From contig NZ_JAQNDO010000001.1 of assembly GCF_028369105.1 (NCBI RefSeq), positions 6,480,501-6,544,500 of the forward strand: a stretch of DNA of 64,000 nucleotides, written 5' to 3'. Position numbers and translations under genes: made by a program. Positions 8,650-16,966 of the stretch are shown here, piece after piece; position 1 is the first letter of the stretch, and each line of letters begins with the position of its first letter. The stretch comes from Polyangium mundeleinium (GTDB lineage Bacteria; Myxococcota_A; Polyangia; Polyangiales; Polyangiaceae). The notes under the pieces were generated by a model that made no database searches, was not told the origin of the DNA, and saw nothing but the letters and a program-made list of their open reading frames with translations.

Positions 8650-9252
8650 ATGGCACGCCCGCGCAACACAACTGACACACAGATCCTCGAAGAGGCGCGT
8701 GCGTGTTTTCTGGAACACGGCGCCGCGGTCCCGACGACGCTCATCGCGGAGCGGCTCGGCATCTCGCACGGGGTGCTGTTCCAGCGCTTCGGCACGAAGG
8801 AGCAGCTCCTGCGCGCCGCGCTCTTACCTTCGCCGGAGCAGCCGTGGATGGACCGGGCGCGCGCGGGCCCCGACGATCGCGACGCGCGGACCCAGCTCCA
8901 CGAGCTCGCCGAGGAGATCTTCGAGTTCCTCGAGCGCATCGTGCCGTGCCTCGCGGTGCTGCGCTCGGCAGGCATGCACGCCGAGTCCGCGGCCGAACGG
9001 CGGGAGGATCTGCCGCCCGTCCGCGCGCGCCGCGAGATCGTCGGGTGGTTTTCCCGTGCGATCGCGCGAGGCCTCTTGCGCCCGGTCCCGCCGGAGCACG
9101 CGGCCGACCTCTTCCTCGGCTCGCTCCAGTTTCGGCCCTTCCACCAGCACCTCTCGAACCAGGGCTTCGACCGGTCCGAGAACCGCGCCTACGTCGCGTT
9201 CGCTGTCGACGTCATCTGCCGAACGCTCGCGCCGACGACCGAACACCCCTGA
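8650..9252 (+). CDS. TetR-family transcriptional repressor
   Basis: 200 residues from the ATG at 8650 (a GTG at 8632 would add six). The N-terminal HTH (about 10-55) reads TQILEEARACFLEHGAAVPTTLIAERLGISHGVLFQRFGTKEQLL, a canonical TetR fold with the 'FxxKExLL' ending. The C-terminal ligand domain is unassigned (about 60-195). It is a cytoplasmic repressor that probably controls the divergent phosphotransferase-like/MFS pair, because the genes are back to back with only 99 bp between them. The ATG start is preferred because MARPRNTTD is a typical TetR N-terminus. The stop lies 3 bp before the convergent membrane-protein gene. Confidence 0.9.
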   Translation: MARPRNTTDTQILEEARACFLEHGAAVPTTLIAERLGISHGVLFQRFGTKEQLLRAALLPSPEQPWMDRARAGPDDRDARTQLHELAEEIFEFLERIVPCLAVLRSAGMHAESAAERREDLPPVRARREIVGWFSRAIARGLLRPVPPEHAADLFLGSLQFRPFHQHLSNQGFDRSENRAYVAFAVDVICRTLAPTTEHP

Positions 9253-9255
9253 TGT

Positions 9256-9819
9256 TCAGGGCTTGCCGAGGTTTCGTGTGGGCACCGAGATGCCCAGCGC
9301 GATCACGAAAAAGGGCACGACGAGCCCGCTCTTGAACGCGTGAATCGCGTCGGAATGCCCGTGCTGGGGGACGACCTGCGTGACGAGCGTGCCGAGCGGC
9401 CAGGCGGCCACGAAGAGGGCCTGGCCGAGGACCCAGCGTCGAGACTCCACGGGCACGCGAAACGCCCGGAGGACAGCCACGACCAGGGAAGGGGAGAGCA
9501 GCCACCAGAAAAGCACGGGCCAGGGGAGGGGATGCGCGAAGAAGAAACGGCTGAACACGGTCCGGAGCGAAGCCTCGGTGAGAGGCACCGCGATCGCCGC
9601 GAGAAGCGCGAGCACAGAGGCGATCGCAGCTCTCCTCCGGCGCGAGGGTACGTCGAGAAACACCCAGGTCCACACGAGGAACGACGCGATCCCGGCTGGT
9701 ACGGCAAGGTGAAAATATCCTGCCCAGCGGAGCCCCTCCCAGCCGCGCCACTCGACCTCCAGGCGCCAAAGAGCGCCGGCCAAGAGCGCGAGGATCCCGA
9801 GGGCGACGTCGGCGGTCAT
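9256..9819 (-). CDS. Integral membrane protein, unknown function
   Basis: 187 residues with about five hydrophobic helices: ALGILALLAGALW, FHLAVPAGIASFLVWTWVFL, AIASVLALLAAIAVPL, PWPVLFWWLLSPSLVVAVL, and LVVPFFVIALGISV at the C-terminus. I recognise no family; there are no transporter or enzyme motifs. It is 52 bp downstream of the giant sensor kinase on the same strand and could be co-transcribed with it, perhaps as a membrane partner, but this is only position-based. The start at 9819 (MTADVALGIL) is chosen because the upstream frame overlaps the kinase gene and has shadow-like composition. Confidence 0.6.
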   Translation of the reverse strand: MTADVALGILALLAGALWRLEVEWRGWEGLRWAGYFHLAVPAGIASFLVWTWVFLDVPSRRRRAAIASVLALLAAIAVPLTEASLRTVFSRFFFAHPLPWPVLFWWLLSPSLVVAVLRAFRVPVESRRWVLGQALFVAAWPLGTLVTQVVPQHGHSDAIHAFKSGLVVPFFVIALGISVPTRNLGKP

Positions 9820-9871
9820 CGAGGGCACCGTACCACGAGAGCGCGGCCGGAGCTGGCTGCGCGGTTCGCGC

Positions 9872-12800
9872 CTACATGCCGCAGGGAAGCTCGAGGACGA
9901 ACGTGGATCCGATGCCCTCCCCGCTCTCGACGCGGATCGAGCCGCCGTGGGCCTCGGCGATCTTGCGGCAGATGTACAGGCCGAGCCCGAGCCCTCCATA
10001 ATGGCGCACCGAGACGGCACGGCCGAAGCGCTCGAAGATACGGGCTTGCTGGTCCGGCGCGATCCCGATCCCCTGGTCCGCGACCACGAGCCTCGCGTTG
10101 CCGGCCTCTTTGCTGACGCCGATCACAATGGGTTTGCCGACGCCGAACTTGATGGCATTGGCGAGCAGGTTCGTGAGGACCTGTTCGAGGCGGGCTCGAT
10201 CCCATACGCCGACGACGGGGGCGTCGCCCTGGATCCGGACCGGACATCGGGACCGTTTCAGATCGAGGTCGAAGTGCGCGACGACCTCCCGGACGAGGGC
10301 GGTGAGATCGAACGCCGTGGTCTCGAGCGTGATCTGCCCGGCGTCGAACCGCGAGACGTCCAGGAGCTCCTCGATGAGCCGGTTCATCCGATCGCTCTGG
10401 CGACAAGCCCGCAGGATCAGGTCCTCGGTCGCCTTGCGCGTCGTGGGCATTTCCCCGCGGGTCGCCCGCAAAAGGGATTGAAGCGAGAGCCCGAGCGACG
10501 TCATGGGGGTGCGCAGCTCGTGGGAGGCGACGGCGAGGAATTCGTCGCGCATCCGGACGGCCTCCTGCGTCGCGCGGTAGAGCCGCGCGTTCTCCATCGC
10601 GATCGCCGCGCGGTGCGCGAGCTCCTCGGCCATGCCGAGTTCCACGGCCCCGTACGGGCGGTCCCGATCGGCGGAGACGAGGCTCACCGCGCCGAGGACC
10701 TGCCCCCGCGCGAGCAGCGGCACGTACATGGCCATATGGGTCCCGAGTTCACGGAGGATCCCGCCATGCTCCGCATCCACGCAGTTTGCGCACAACGTCG
10801 CCTCGTTGATTTCCGACATGAGGAGCGGCTCCCCGCTCCGTATCACCTGCGCCGCGGGGTGGGGCGATCCTGGAGAGGGCGGGTAGCGCCGCTGGAGCTC
10901 CTCGAGCAGCGGGCTTTTCGCCGGATCCTTGTGGACACCCGAGACCCGACGGATACGTCCGCTGTCCACGATGTCGATCACGCACCAATCGGCGAGGCCG
11001 CGGACACAGAGCTCGGCGAGGCAACGGAGGATCTGCTCGTGCTCGAGCGACGCGCCGAGGATCTCGCTGGCTTCCGCAAAAAACGCCGCGCGGCGCTCGT
11101 CCTGCTCGGCCGCCTGCCGCGCGGCTTGCTCGCTGGCGAGGAGCCGGGCGTTTTCCATCGAGATCGCGGCCTGCAAAGCCACGAGCTCGAGGGCGCTGAG
11201 CCGCTCGGCCGTGAAGGCCCCTGGGACGAGGTTGTTCTCGAGATAGAGCAAGCCGAACACCTCGGCCTTCCGGAGGATCGGCAAACACAGGACCGACCGA
11301 GGCTTGACCCGCACGATGTATTCGTCCGAGAAAAACCTGCCCGCTTCGGCGCTGGCGTCGTCGAGGATCTGGCGCTCCTTCGTACGACGCACGTATTGCA
11401 CGATGGAAGCGGGGACGAGCGCCGAGGATTCGGCCGGCAGGAACGGGAGCATCCTCGCGCGCGCCCCCTCGGCGTCGAGCGTGGCCTCCGCTTCGATCCC
11501 CAAGGCGCCGCCGCGGACGAGGAGCAGGTAGGCCTTCTGCGCCCCGCCTTGCTCCAGCACGACCCGGAGCAGCGTGTGGATGAGCTTCTCCTGCACGATC
11601 TCGCCCGAGATGGTCTGCGACGCCTTGACCACCGCGAGGAGGTCGAGCTGCTCGACCCGCACGGCCAAGGTGGCCATCGGCGCGCCGGGCCTCCGCTCGA
11701 GCAGGTGCGGATGCATTCGATCGAGGCTCCGCACCTTCCCGTCGGCCCCCCAGCGATCATAACAGGCGCGGGCCTCGCGAAAGTAGGTGTCGGCGATGAA
11801 CTCGAACCCCCGATCCCGATAAAACCGGGCGGCGAGCTCCCAGGAGATCCCTTCGTTCTGCACGAAGTCGTTCTCCTGCGCCGAGCGGATGGCCTGCTCG
11901 TAGAGCCGCATCGCCTCTTGATCGCTGCCCTGGAGGCGGGCGATCTCGGCCGAGAGGAGGGCATACTTGTTGAAAAAGCTCTCGGGGCAGTTGTCCGCCC
12001 ATACACGGAAAGCTTGCTGATCGGCGCGCAAGGTCGCCATGGCGTCCGCCTGCACCTCGGGTGGCGTCTTGTGATACCGGGCCGCGAGCGCGAGCGCGCC
12101 ATAATAATGACATTCCGAGACCTCGTCGAACGAAGGGCATGACCAGAGGAGCGAGCGGGCCTTCGTCGCTGCCTCGATCGCCTCCTCGTAATCGCCCGAC
12201 AGGAAGCGCGCCTGCGCCTTCCAGACGTAGTACCAGCAGACGGCGATCGCCATGCTCGCCTCGCGCTTGGCGAGGAGGGCCTCGTGCTCCGCCTCGTCGA
12301 ACCCCGCGCCGTTGAATGACCCGAAATGGGCGGTGAGGCCGCGGAGGTTCTGGATGAGGCGCTGCTGGACGACGATGACGCCCTCGAACGTGCCGAACTT
12401 CGCCTTGCGCGCGAACGAGAGCGCCCGCTCGGACTCGTGATGGACCTCCTCCAATCGCTCCCCCTTCACGATGAGGAACGTGATGAGGTTATTGCCCGCA
12501 TAACAGGCGAACGTCACGTCGCCGACCTCCAGCGCCGCGGCGAAGGCGCTGTCGACCAGGGCCCGGCGTGTGGAGGCCGGTCGCGCCCAGTACGAGAGGA
12601 GGAAGAATTCGAGGAGCACCTTCGCCTTGTAGCCGGTCAAGCCGCGCTTCTCGACCAGATCATAGCCCAGCTTCCCGAAACGAAACCCCAGGCGATACTG
12701 GCTGAACTCGGGTCCGAGCAGCATGCCGAAGAATACATACGCGAAGCTCGACCCGGCGGCATTGCCATGCTGGAGGCTCAAGTTCACGCTATGGCAGGTC

Positions 12801-15511
12801 GTCAAGCAGACGAGGTTGTTGTCGGTGTAGAGCGCCGGCGAATTGATGGCCACGAGGATGTCGAGGGCCGCCCTGGCGTCGGGGTCGGTCATGGGCGGCA
12901 GGTCGATCAAGTCCTCGATCCGCCGTTCACCGAGCAATTGCCAGATCCTTCCATACGCCCGGTCGACCTGGTCTCGGCTGGGATGCGGCGAAAGGACGAT
13001 CCCGAACGGGGAGAGCCCCGTGATCGCCGCCGCCACGGCCTGGTCGTACTGATCCTGGATCGCGTGCAGGTACACCTTCACGGACGTCGCTCGAGCGCGG
13101 TCCACGTTCGTCCTCGCGTGGTCGAGGATCACCCAAAGCAAGCCCTCCGCCGCGGCGAACCCGCCGCTCACGAATTCGCTCTCGGCGCGTTCCAGGTGGA
13201 GGCGGAAGGTGAGGTCGTACTGGTTTTCCCAGCTATCGGGGGCGAGCAGCGCCATGCCCGCCGAGAAGTACTTGATGGCCGAGAGGTAGGCCGTGGAGGC
13301 CTTCGCCTTGCTTCCAGCGATCAGATTGAGCTCCGCGACGCGGTCCTTGTCGCTGCGGGACGGGAGCACGGACGCGCCGAGGTTGTGCTGGTTGGCGATG
13401 TCGAAGATCCTCTCTTCGAGCTCCTCCCGGGACGCGCGGGCGACGAGCAGCCTGCCGATCCGGAGGTGCAAGAGGGCCCGCTCGTCCTCCGGGATGAGCG
13501 AATGCGCCGCCTCCTGCACGCGATCGTGGACGAACTTGTAGGTGTCGTCGAGGCGCAGGACGAGCCCCTCCCGGACGGCCTCCCATAACGCGGCGTGGGT
13601 CTCGCCTTCCGATCGGCCGTCGATCATCGAAAGGACACGCGTCTCCGCGATGTTCCCGACGCAGGCGGCGACTTTCATGACGTCCTGCGTGGTCGCCGCG
13701 AGGCGGCGCAATTTCGACACCATCAGGTCGACCACGTTGTCAGCGTAGTTCTTCGCCTGGATCTTGACGACGTCCCACGTCCAGGACCCCGAGCGCGGAT
13801 CAAACGTGATCAAGTGCTCCTGGTGCAGCGTCGTGAGGAACTGGATCGCGAAAAAGGGATTGCCGGCGGTCTTCTGGTGCACGAGCGCCGCGAGCGGCGT
13901 GACCTCCTCGGCGCGGCGGTGGACCGTGTCCGCGACGAGCTCGGCGACGTGCGCGGGGGAGAGCGGCGCGAGGACGATGTCTCGCACGGCGACGCCGCTC
14001 CGTTTCACCTCGTCGAGCATGTGCACGAACGGATCCACGGGGCTGACCTCGTTGTCGCGGTAGGCGCCGATCAGGAAAAGATACCTCGTATCGGGGTGCG
14101 TGAGGAGGTGCTCGAGCAGCTCGAGGCTCGCGGCGTCCACCCATTGCAGATCGTCGAGGAACACGGCCACGGGGTGCTCCTTGCAGGCAAACACGGAGAC
14201 GAGCTGCCGGAACACCATGTGGAAGCGGTTCTGCGCCTCGACGAGGGGCAAAACCGGGACGGGCGGCTGCCGGCCGATGACGAGCTCGATCTGAGGAATC
14301 ACGTCGACGATGAGCTGACCGTTCACCCCGAGCGCGGCGCGCAGCCGCTGCCGAAAGGCTTCGATGCGCTCGTCGGTCTGGGCGAGCAGCTCGCCCACGA
14401 GGTCCCGGAAAGCCTGGGCGATCGTGGCGTAGGGAATGTCGCGCTTGTACTGGTCGAACTTCCCCGAGACGAGGAGGCCCTGCGCGCGAAAGACCGGCTT
14501 GTAGAGCTCGTGCACCAGGGACGACTTGCCGACGCCGGAGTAGCCGGAGACCAGCACGAATTCGGGGGTGCCCGTGGCGACGACCCGCCCGAACGCCCCG
14601 AGGAGCACGGCGAGCTCCTCGGCGCGACCATAGAGCTTTTGGGGGACCTGAAACTGATCCGCGACATCGTGCTCGCCCAGAGGGAACGGCTCGATCCGGC
14701 CCGCCTTTTGCCACGCGTCGAGGGAGCGCGCGAGGTCGTACCGGAGCCCCGTGGCGCTCTGGTAGCGCTCCTCCGCTACCTTGGCGAGCAGCTTCAAGAC
14801 GACACGCGCGAGCGCCTCCGGCACGGTCGGCACGAGCTCCGCGGGGGAAACGGGCGACCGAGCGATATGGCAGTGCACCCACTCCAGGGCATCCGTCGCC
14901 TGAAAAGGCAGCCGGCCCGTCAACATCTCGTAGAACGTGACGCCGAGGGAATAGAGGTCGGAGCGAGGGTCGATCGCCCGGTTCATGCGTCCTGTCTGCT
15001 CCGGCGACAGGTAAGGCAAGGAGCCTTCAATCAGGCGCAGCGGCTGCGCGGCCTGCTGCTCGCGGGGGAGGCGCGAGGCGATTCCGAATTCGGCAATCTG
15101 GACGGCGCCCGTCGCGGGATGGACGAGGATGTTCGCCGGCTTGAGATCCTTGTGGATGACGTTCGCCGCGTGGATCTCCGCGACGGCCTGCGCGATGGCC
15201 ACCGCGAGCGGGAGAAACCTCTCCACGGCCATCGGCGCCCCGAGGAGGTCGCGAAGCGGGACGCCGCCCGCGTCCTCCGTGATCAGGGCCGGCGATCCTT
15301 CGATCGATTCGAGCGCGAGCGGCTTCACGACCGCAGGGACGTCGAGCGTCCTGCCAATCTCCACCTCGTTCTTCAGGCGCTCGAGATCCCTGGGCCGGCA
15401 TCGCCGCGGATCGAGCATCTTGACGATCACCGGGCGTTGATCGGCGTCCCGACGTCCCCGATAAACGGCGACGCCGTCATGGTCGGAGAGCGTCTCGGTC
15501 AGCGTGTACAT
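9872..15511 (-). CDS. Giant Ser/Thr kinase-AAA ATPase-GAF-histidine kinase
   Basis: About 1,879 residues. Order: protein kinase-like domain (1-270); AAA_16 ATPase with Walker A GYSGVGKSS (323-331) and Walker B VAVFLDDLQWVD; a long helical/TPR-like region; two GAF domains; HisKA with SHELRTPM (phospho-acceptor about H1664); HATPase ending at the C-terminus. The kinase keeps K31 and the catalytic loop HKDLKPAN (120-127), but the metal-binding DFG reads EFG (141-143), so kinase activity may be reduced or lost. It lacks a receiver domain, unlike its paralogue at 37235-43189. Proteins of this build occur in cyanobacteria and myxobacteria and are thought to link Ser/Thr and two-component signalling. 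The ATG at 15511 is the family-like start (MYTLTETL); the ribosome site is weak. Confidence 0.88.
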   Translation of the reverse strand: MYTLTETLSDHDGVAVYRGRRDADQRPVIVKMLDPRRCRPRDLERLKNEVEIGRTLDVPAVVKPLALESIEGSPALITEDAGGVPLRDLLGAPMAVERFLPLAVAIAQAVAEIHAANVIHKDLKPANILVHPATGAVQIAEFGIASRLPREQQAAQPLRLIEGSLPYLSPEQTGRMNRAIDPRSDLYSLGVTFYEMLTGRLPFQATDALEWVHCHIARSPVSPAELVPTVPEALARVVLKLLAKVAEERYQSATGLRYDLARSLDAWQKAGRIEPFPLGEHDVADQFQVPQKLYGRAEELAVLLGAFGRVVATGTPEFVLVSGYSGVGKSSLVHELYKPVFRAQGLLVSGKFDQYKRDIPYATIAQAFRDLVGELLAQTDERIEAFRQRLRAALGVNGQLIVDVIPQIELVIGRQPPVPVLPLVEAQNRFHMVFRQLVSVFACKEHPVAVFLDDLQWVDAASLELLEHLLTHPDTRYLFLIGAYRDNEVSPVDPFVHMLDEVKRSGVAVRDIVLAPLSPAHVAELVADTVHRRAEEVTPLAALVHQKTAGNPFFAIQFLTTLHQEHLITFDPRSGSWTWDVVKIQAKNYADNVVDLMVSKLRRLAATTQDVMKVAACVGNIAETRVLSMIDGRSEGETHAALWEAVREGLVLRLDDTYKFVHDRVQEAAHSLIPEDERALLHLRIGRLLVARASREELEERIFDIANQHNLGASVLPSRSDKDRVAELNLIAGSKAKASTAYLSAIKYFSAGMALLAPDSWENQYDLTFRLHLERAESEFVSGGFAAAEGLLWVILDHARTNVDRARATSVKVYLHAIQDQYDQAVAAAITGLSPFGIVLSPHPSRDQVDRAYGRIWQLLGERRIEDLIDLPPMTDPDARAALDILVAINSPALYTDNNLVCLTTCHSVNLSLQHGNAAGSSFAYVFFGMLLGPEFSQYRLGFRFGKLGYDLVEKRGLTGYKAKVLLEFFLLSYWARPASTRRALVDSAFAAALEVGDVTFACYAGNNLITFLIVKGERLEEVHHESERALSFARKAKFGTFEGVIVVQQRLIQNLRGLTAHFGSFNGAGFDEAEHEALLAKREASMAIAVCWYYVWKAQARFLSGDYEEAIEAATKARSLLWSCPSFDEVSECHYYGALALAARYHKTPPEVQADAMATLRADQQAFRVWADNCPESFFNKYALLSAEIARLQGSDQEAMRLYEQAIRSAQENDFVQNEGISWELAARFYRDRGFEFIADTYFREARACYDRWGADGKVRSLDRMHPHLLERRPGAPMATLAVRVEQLDLLAVVKASQTISGEIVQEKLIHTLLRVVLEQGGAQKAYLLLVRGGALGIEAEATLDAEGARARMLPFLPAESSALVPASIVQYVRRTKERQILDDASAEAGRFFSDEYIVRVKPRSVLCLPILRKAEVFGLLYLENNLVPGAFTAERLSALELVALQAAISMENARLLASEQAARQAAEQDERRAAFFAEASEILGASLEHEQILRCLAELCVRGLADWCVIDIVDSGRIRRVSGVHKDPAKSPLLEELQRRYPPSPGSPHPAAQVIRSGEPLLMSEINEATLCANCVDAEHGGILRELGTHMAMYVPLLARGQVLGAVSLVSADRDRPYGAVELGMAEELAHRAAIAMENARLYRATQEAVRMRDEFLAVASHELRTPMTSLGLSLQSLLRATRGEMPTTRKATEDLILRACRQSDRMNRLIEELLDVSRFDAGQITLETTAFDLTALVREVVAHFDLDLKRSRCPVRIQGDAPVVGVWDRARLEQVLTNLLANAIKFGVGKPIVIGVSKEAGNARLVVADQGIGIAPDQQARIFERFGRAVSVRHYGGLGLGLYICRKIAEAHGGSIRVESGEGIGSTFVLELPCGM

Positions 15512-15785
15512 GAAAAGCACCGGCTCCCGGTCCTCGGTGCCCCTCTCTTCGTACCTCTCTGCTGCCTCCACGGACGCACCCGGTCGGGAGGACCAGGGCG
15601 CGGGCCACCGCGGGTGAAACCATAAGCCTCCGCCTCCGTTTCCGCTAGCGCCGTAGCTTCCGCGTCCCGCGGCCGGGCGTGTTCGGTCGCTCGCGCACGA
15701 GACCCGACGTCCGGGCGCGACGCCGCTCGTCCCGCGGACGCTGCCCATCTCGGGTTTCGGCAGGAGGGGCAGAGCGCGCTCCGGG

Positions 15786-16030
15786 GCCTGCGGCGCCGTC
15801 GAACGGGAGACGGCCTCGCGGAGGGAGACTTGCGGCTCCGCAGGGCGGCGTCTCCGGAGGGGAGGTTTCGACCTGCAGCGCCGTCGATCGGTGCGGGTGA
15901 GCGCGGAGGGCCCCCTGCGGCTCCGCAGGGCGGCGTCTCCGGAGGGGAGGTTTCGAGCTGCAGCGCCGTCGAGCGGCGCGGGTGAGCGCGGATGGCCTCC
16001 TGCGGCGCCGCAGGGCGGAGGACGCGCCCG
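15786..16030. repeat. 85-bp tandem repeat in a 670-bp non-coding stretch
   Basis: The whole stretch 15512-16181 has no convincing gene. Within it a unit beginning TGCGGCTCCGCAGGGCGG starts at 15831, 15916 and 16001, giving an exact 85-bp period with about 2.4 copies, plus a degraded partial copy upstream from about 15786. The first two units are nearly identical. Each contains the short dyad CTGCGG-CT-CCGCAG, able to form a hairpin. Because 85 is not a multiple of 3, the repeats cannot encode a periodic peptide in one frame. The array lies between the divergent giant kinase and hydroxylase genes, so it could carry regulatory sites. I see no other structure in the stretch. Confidence 0.8.
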
Positions 16031-16181
16031 GAGAGCGGCGGTTCACGACGCTCGAGGTCGGCGGGCGCGCGGACGGGGGCCGGGTTGGAGCGCGGCAGGA
16101 GGCCGTCGGTGGATTGAGCGCCGGTCCTTGGGCTGCTACCGTCGCCGACGACCACGCCCACGCCTGCGACGCGAGCTTTTC

Positions 16182-16922
16182 ATGCCCCATCTCACGCTCC
16201 CCACGATCTTCACCATGGCCTCGACGCTCCTCTTCCTCGTCCTCGAACGCGTGCGGCCTGGGCGCGTGCTCCCGCACGTCCCCGGCTGGCATGCGCGCGC
16301 GCTCCTCCTGAACCTCGCGCAGCTCGGCATCACGCTCGCGCTGAACCGCGTCTGGGTGCACCTGTTCCAGGGCGCCTCGCTCTTCAAGCTCTCCGCCCTC
16401 GAACGCCCATGGCTCGAGGGGTTCGTGGCGTGGTTCGTGGGCACCTTCTTTTATTACTGGTGGCACCGCCTGCGGCACGCCGATGGCTTCTGGCGTGTCT
16501 TCCACCAGATCCACCACTCGCCTGCGCGCATCGAGATTCTCACGTCGTTCTACAAGCACCCCGTCGAGATGGCCTCGGATGCGCTGCTCAGCGCGACGAT
16601 TGCGTACCTCCTGCTCGGCATCTCGCTCGAAGGCGCGTTCTGGTTCAACTTCTTCGCCGCGACGGGGGAGTATTTTTATCATGGCAATTTCAAGAGCCCG
16701 CGCTGGCTGAAGTGGTTCATCCAGACCCCCGAGCTGCATTCCGTGCACCACGAGCTCGACGTCCACCGCTACAACTTCTCCGATCTGCCGCTCTGGGATC
16801 GGCTGTTTGGCACGTACCGAGACGCGGACGAGTTCGCCCCGCAGTGCGGGTTCCCTGGCACCAACGAGCGCAAGCTCGGCGCGATGCTCGTGTTCCGGGA
16901 CGTCTATCACGACCCCTCCTGA
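16182..16922 (+). CDS. Fatty acid hydroxylase / sterol desaturase family protein
   Basis: 246 residues with several membrane helices (ILTLPTIFTMASTLLFLVL-like N-terminus, LLLNLAQLGITLALNRV, FVAWFVGTFFYYWW, LLSATIAYLLLGISL). The di-iron histidine motifs of the FA_hydroxylase superfamily (PF04116) are complete: HRLRH, HQIHHSP and HSVHHELD, with a further YHGN. Members are integral membrane di-iron oxygenases acting on lipids, sterols or carotenoids. The substrate is unknown. The ATG at 16182 is the first start that gives the N-terminal helix; the open frame upstream runs through the 85-bp repeats and is not coding. No neighbouring lipid-pathway gene is visible. Confidence 0.87.
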   Translation: MPHLTLPTIFTMASTLLFLVLERVRPGRVLPHVPGWHARALLLNLAQLGITLALNRVWVHLFQGASLFKLSALERPWLEGFVAWFVGTFFYYWWHRLRHADGFWRVFHQIHHSPARIEILTSFYKHPVEMASDALLSATIAYLLLGISLEGAFWFNFFAATGEYFYHGNFKSPRWLKWFIQTPELHSVHHELDVHRYNFSDLPLWDRLFGTYRDADEFAPQCGFPGTNERKLGAMLVFRDVYHDPS

Positions 16923-16966
16923 AGACGCTTCGCCGCGCGGCGTAGGGGCAAGGGGACTTGGACCCA

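Noticed and set aside
13595..15625. A 676-residue plus-strand frame opposite the giant kinase
   Set aside because: Same reasoning: biased composition and no domains, while the kinase, Walker and catalytic-loop motifs lie on the minus strand.
15786..16030. CRISPR array or mobile element ends
   Set aside because: Contiguous tandem units without unique spacers, no terminal inverted repeats and no transposase.
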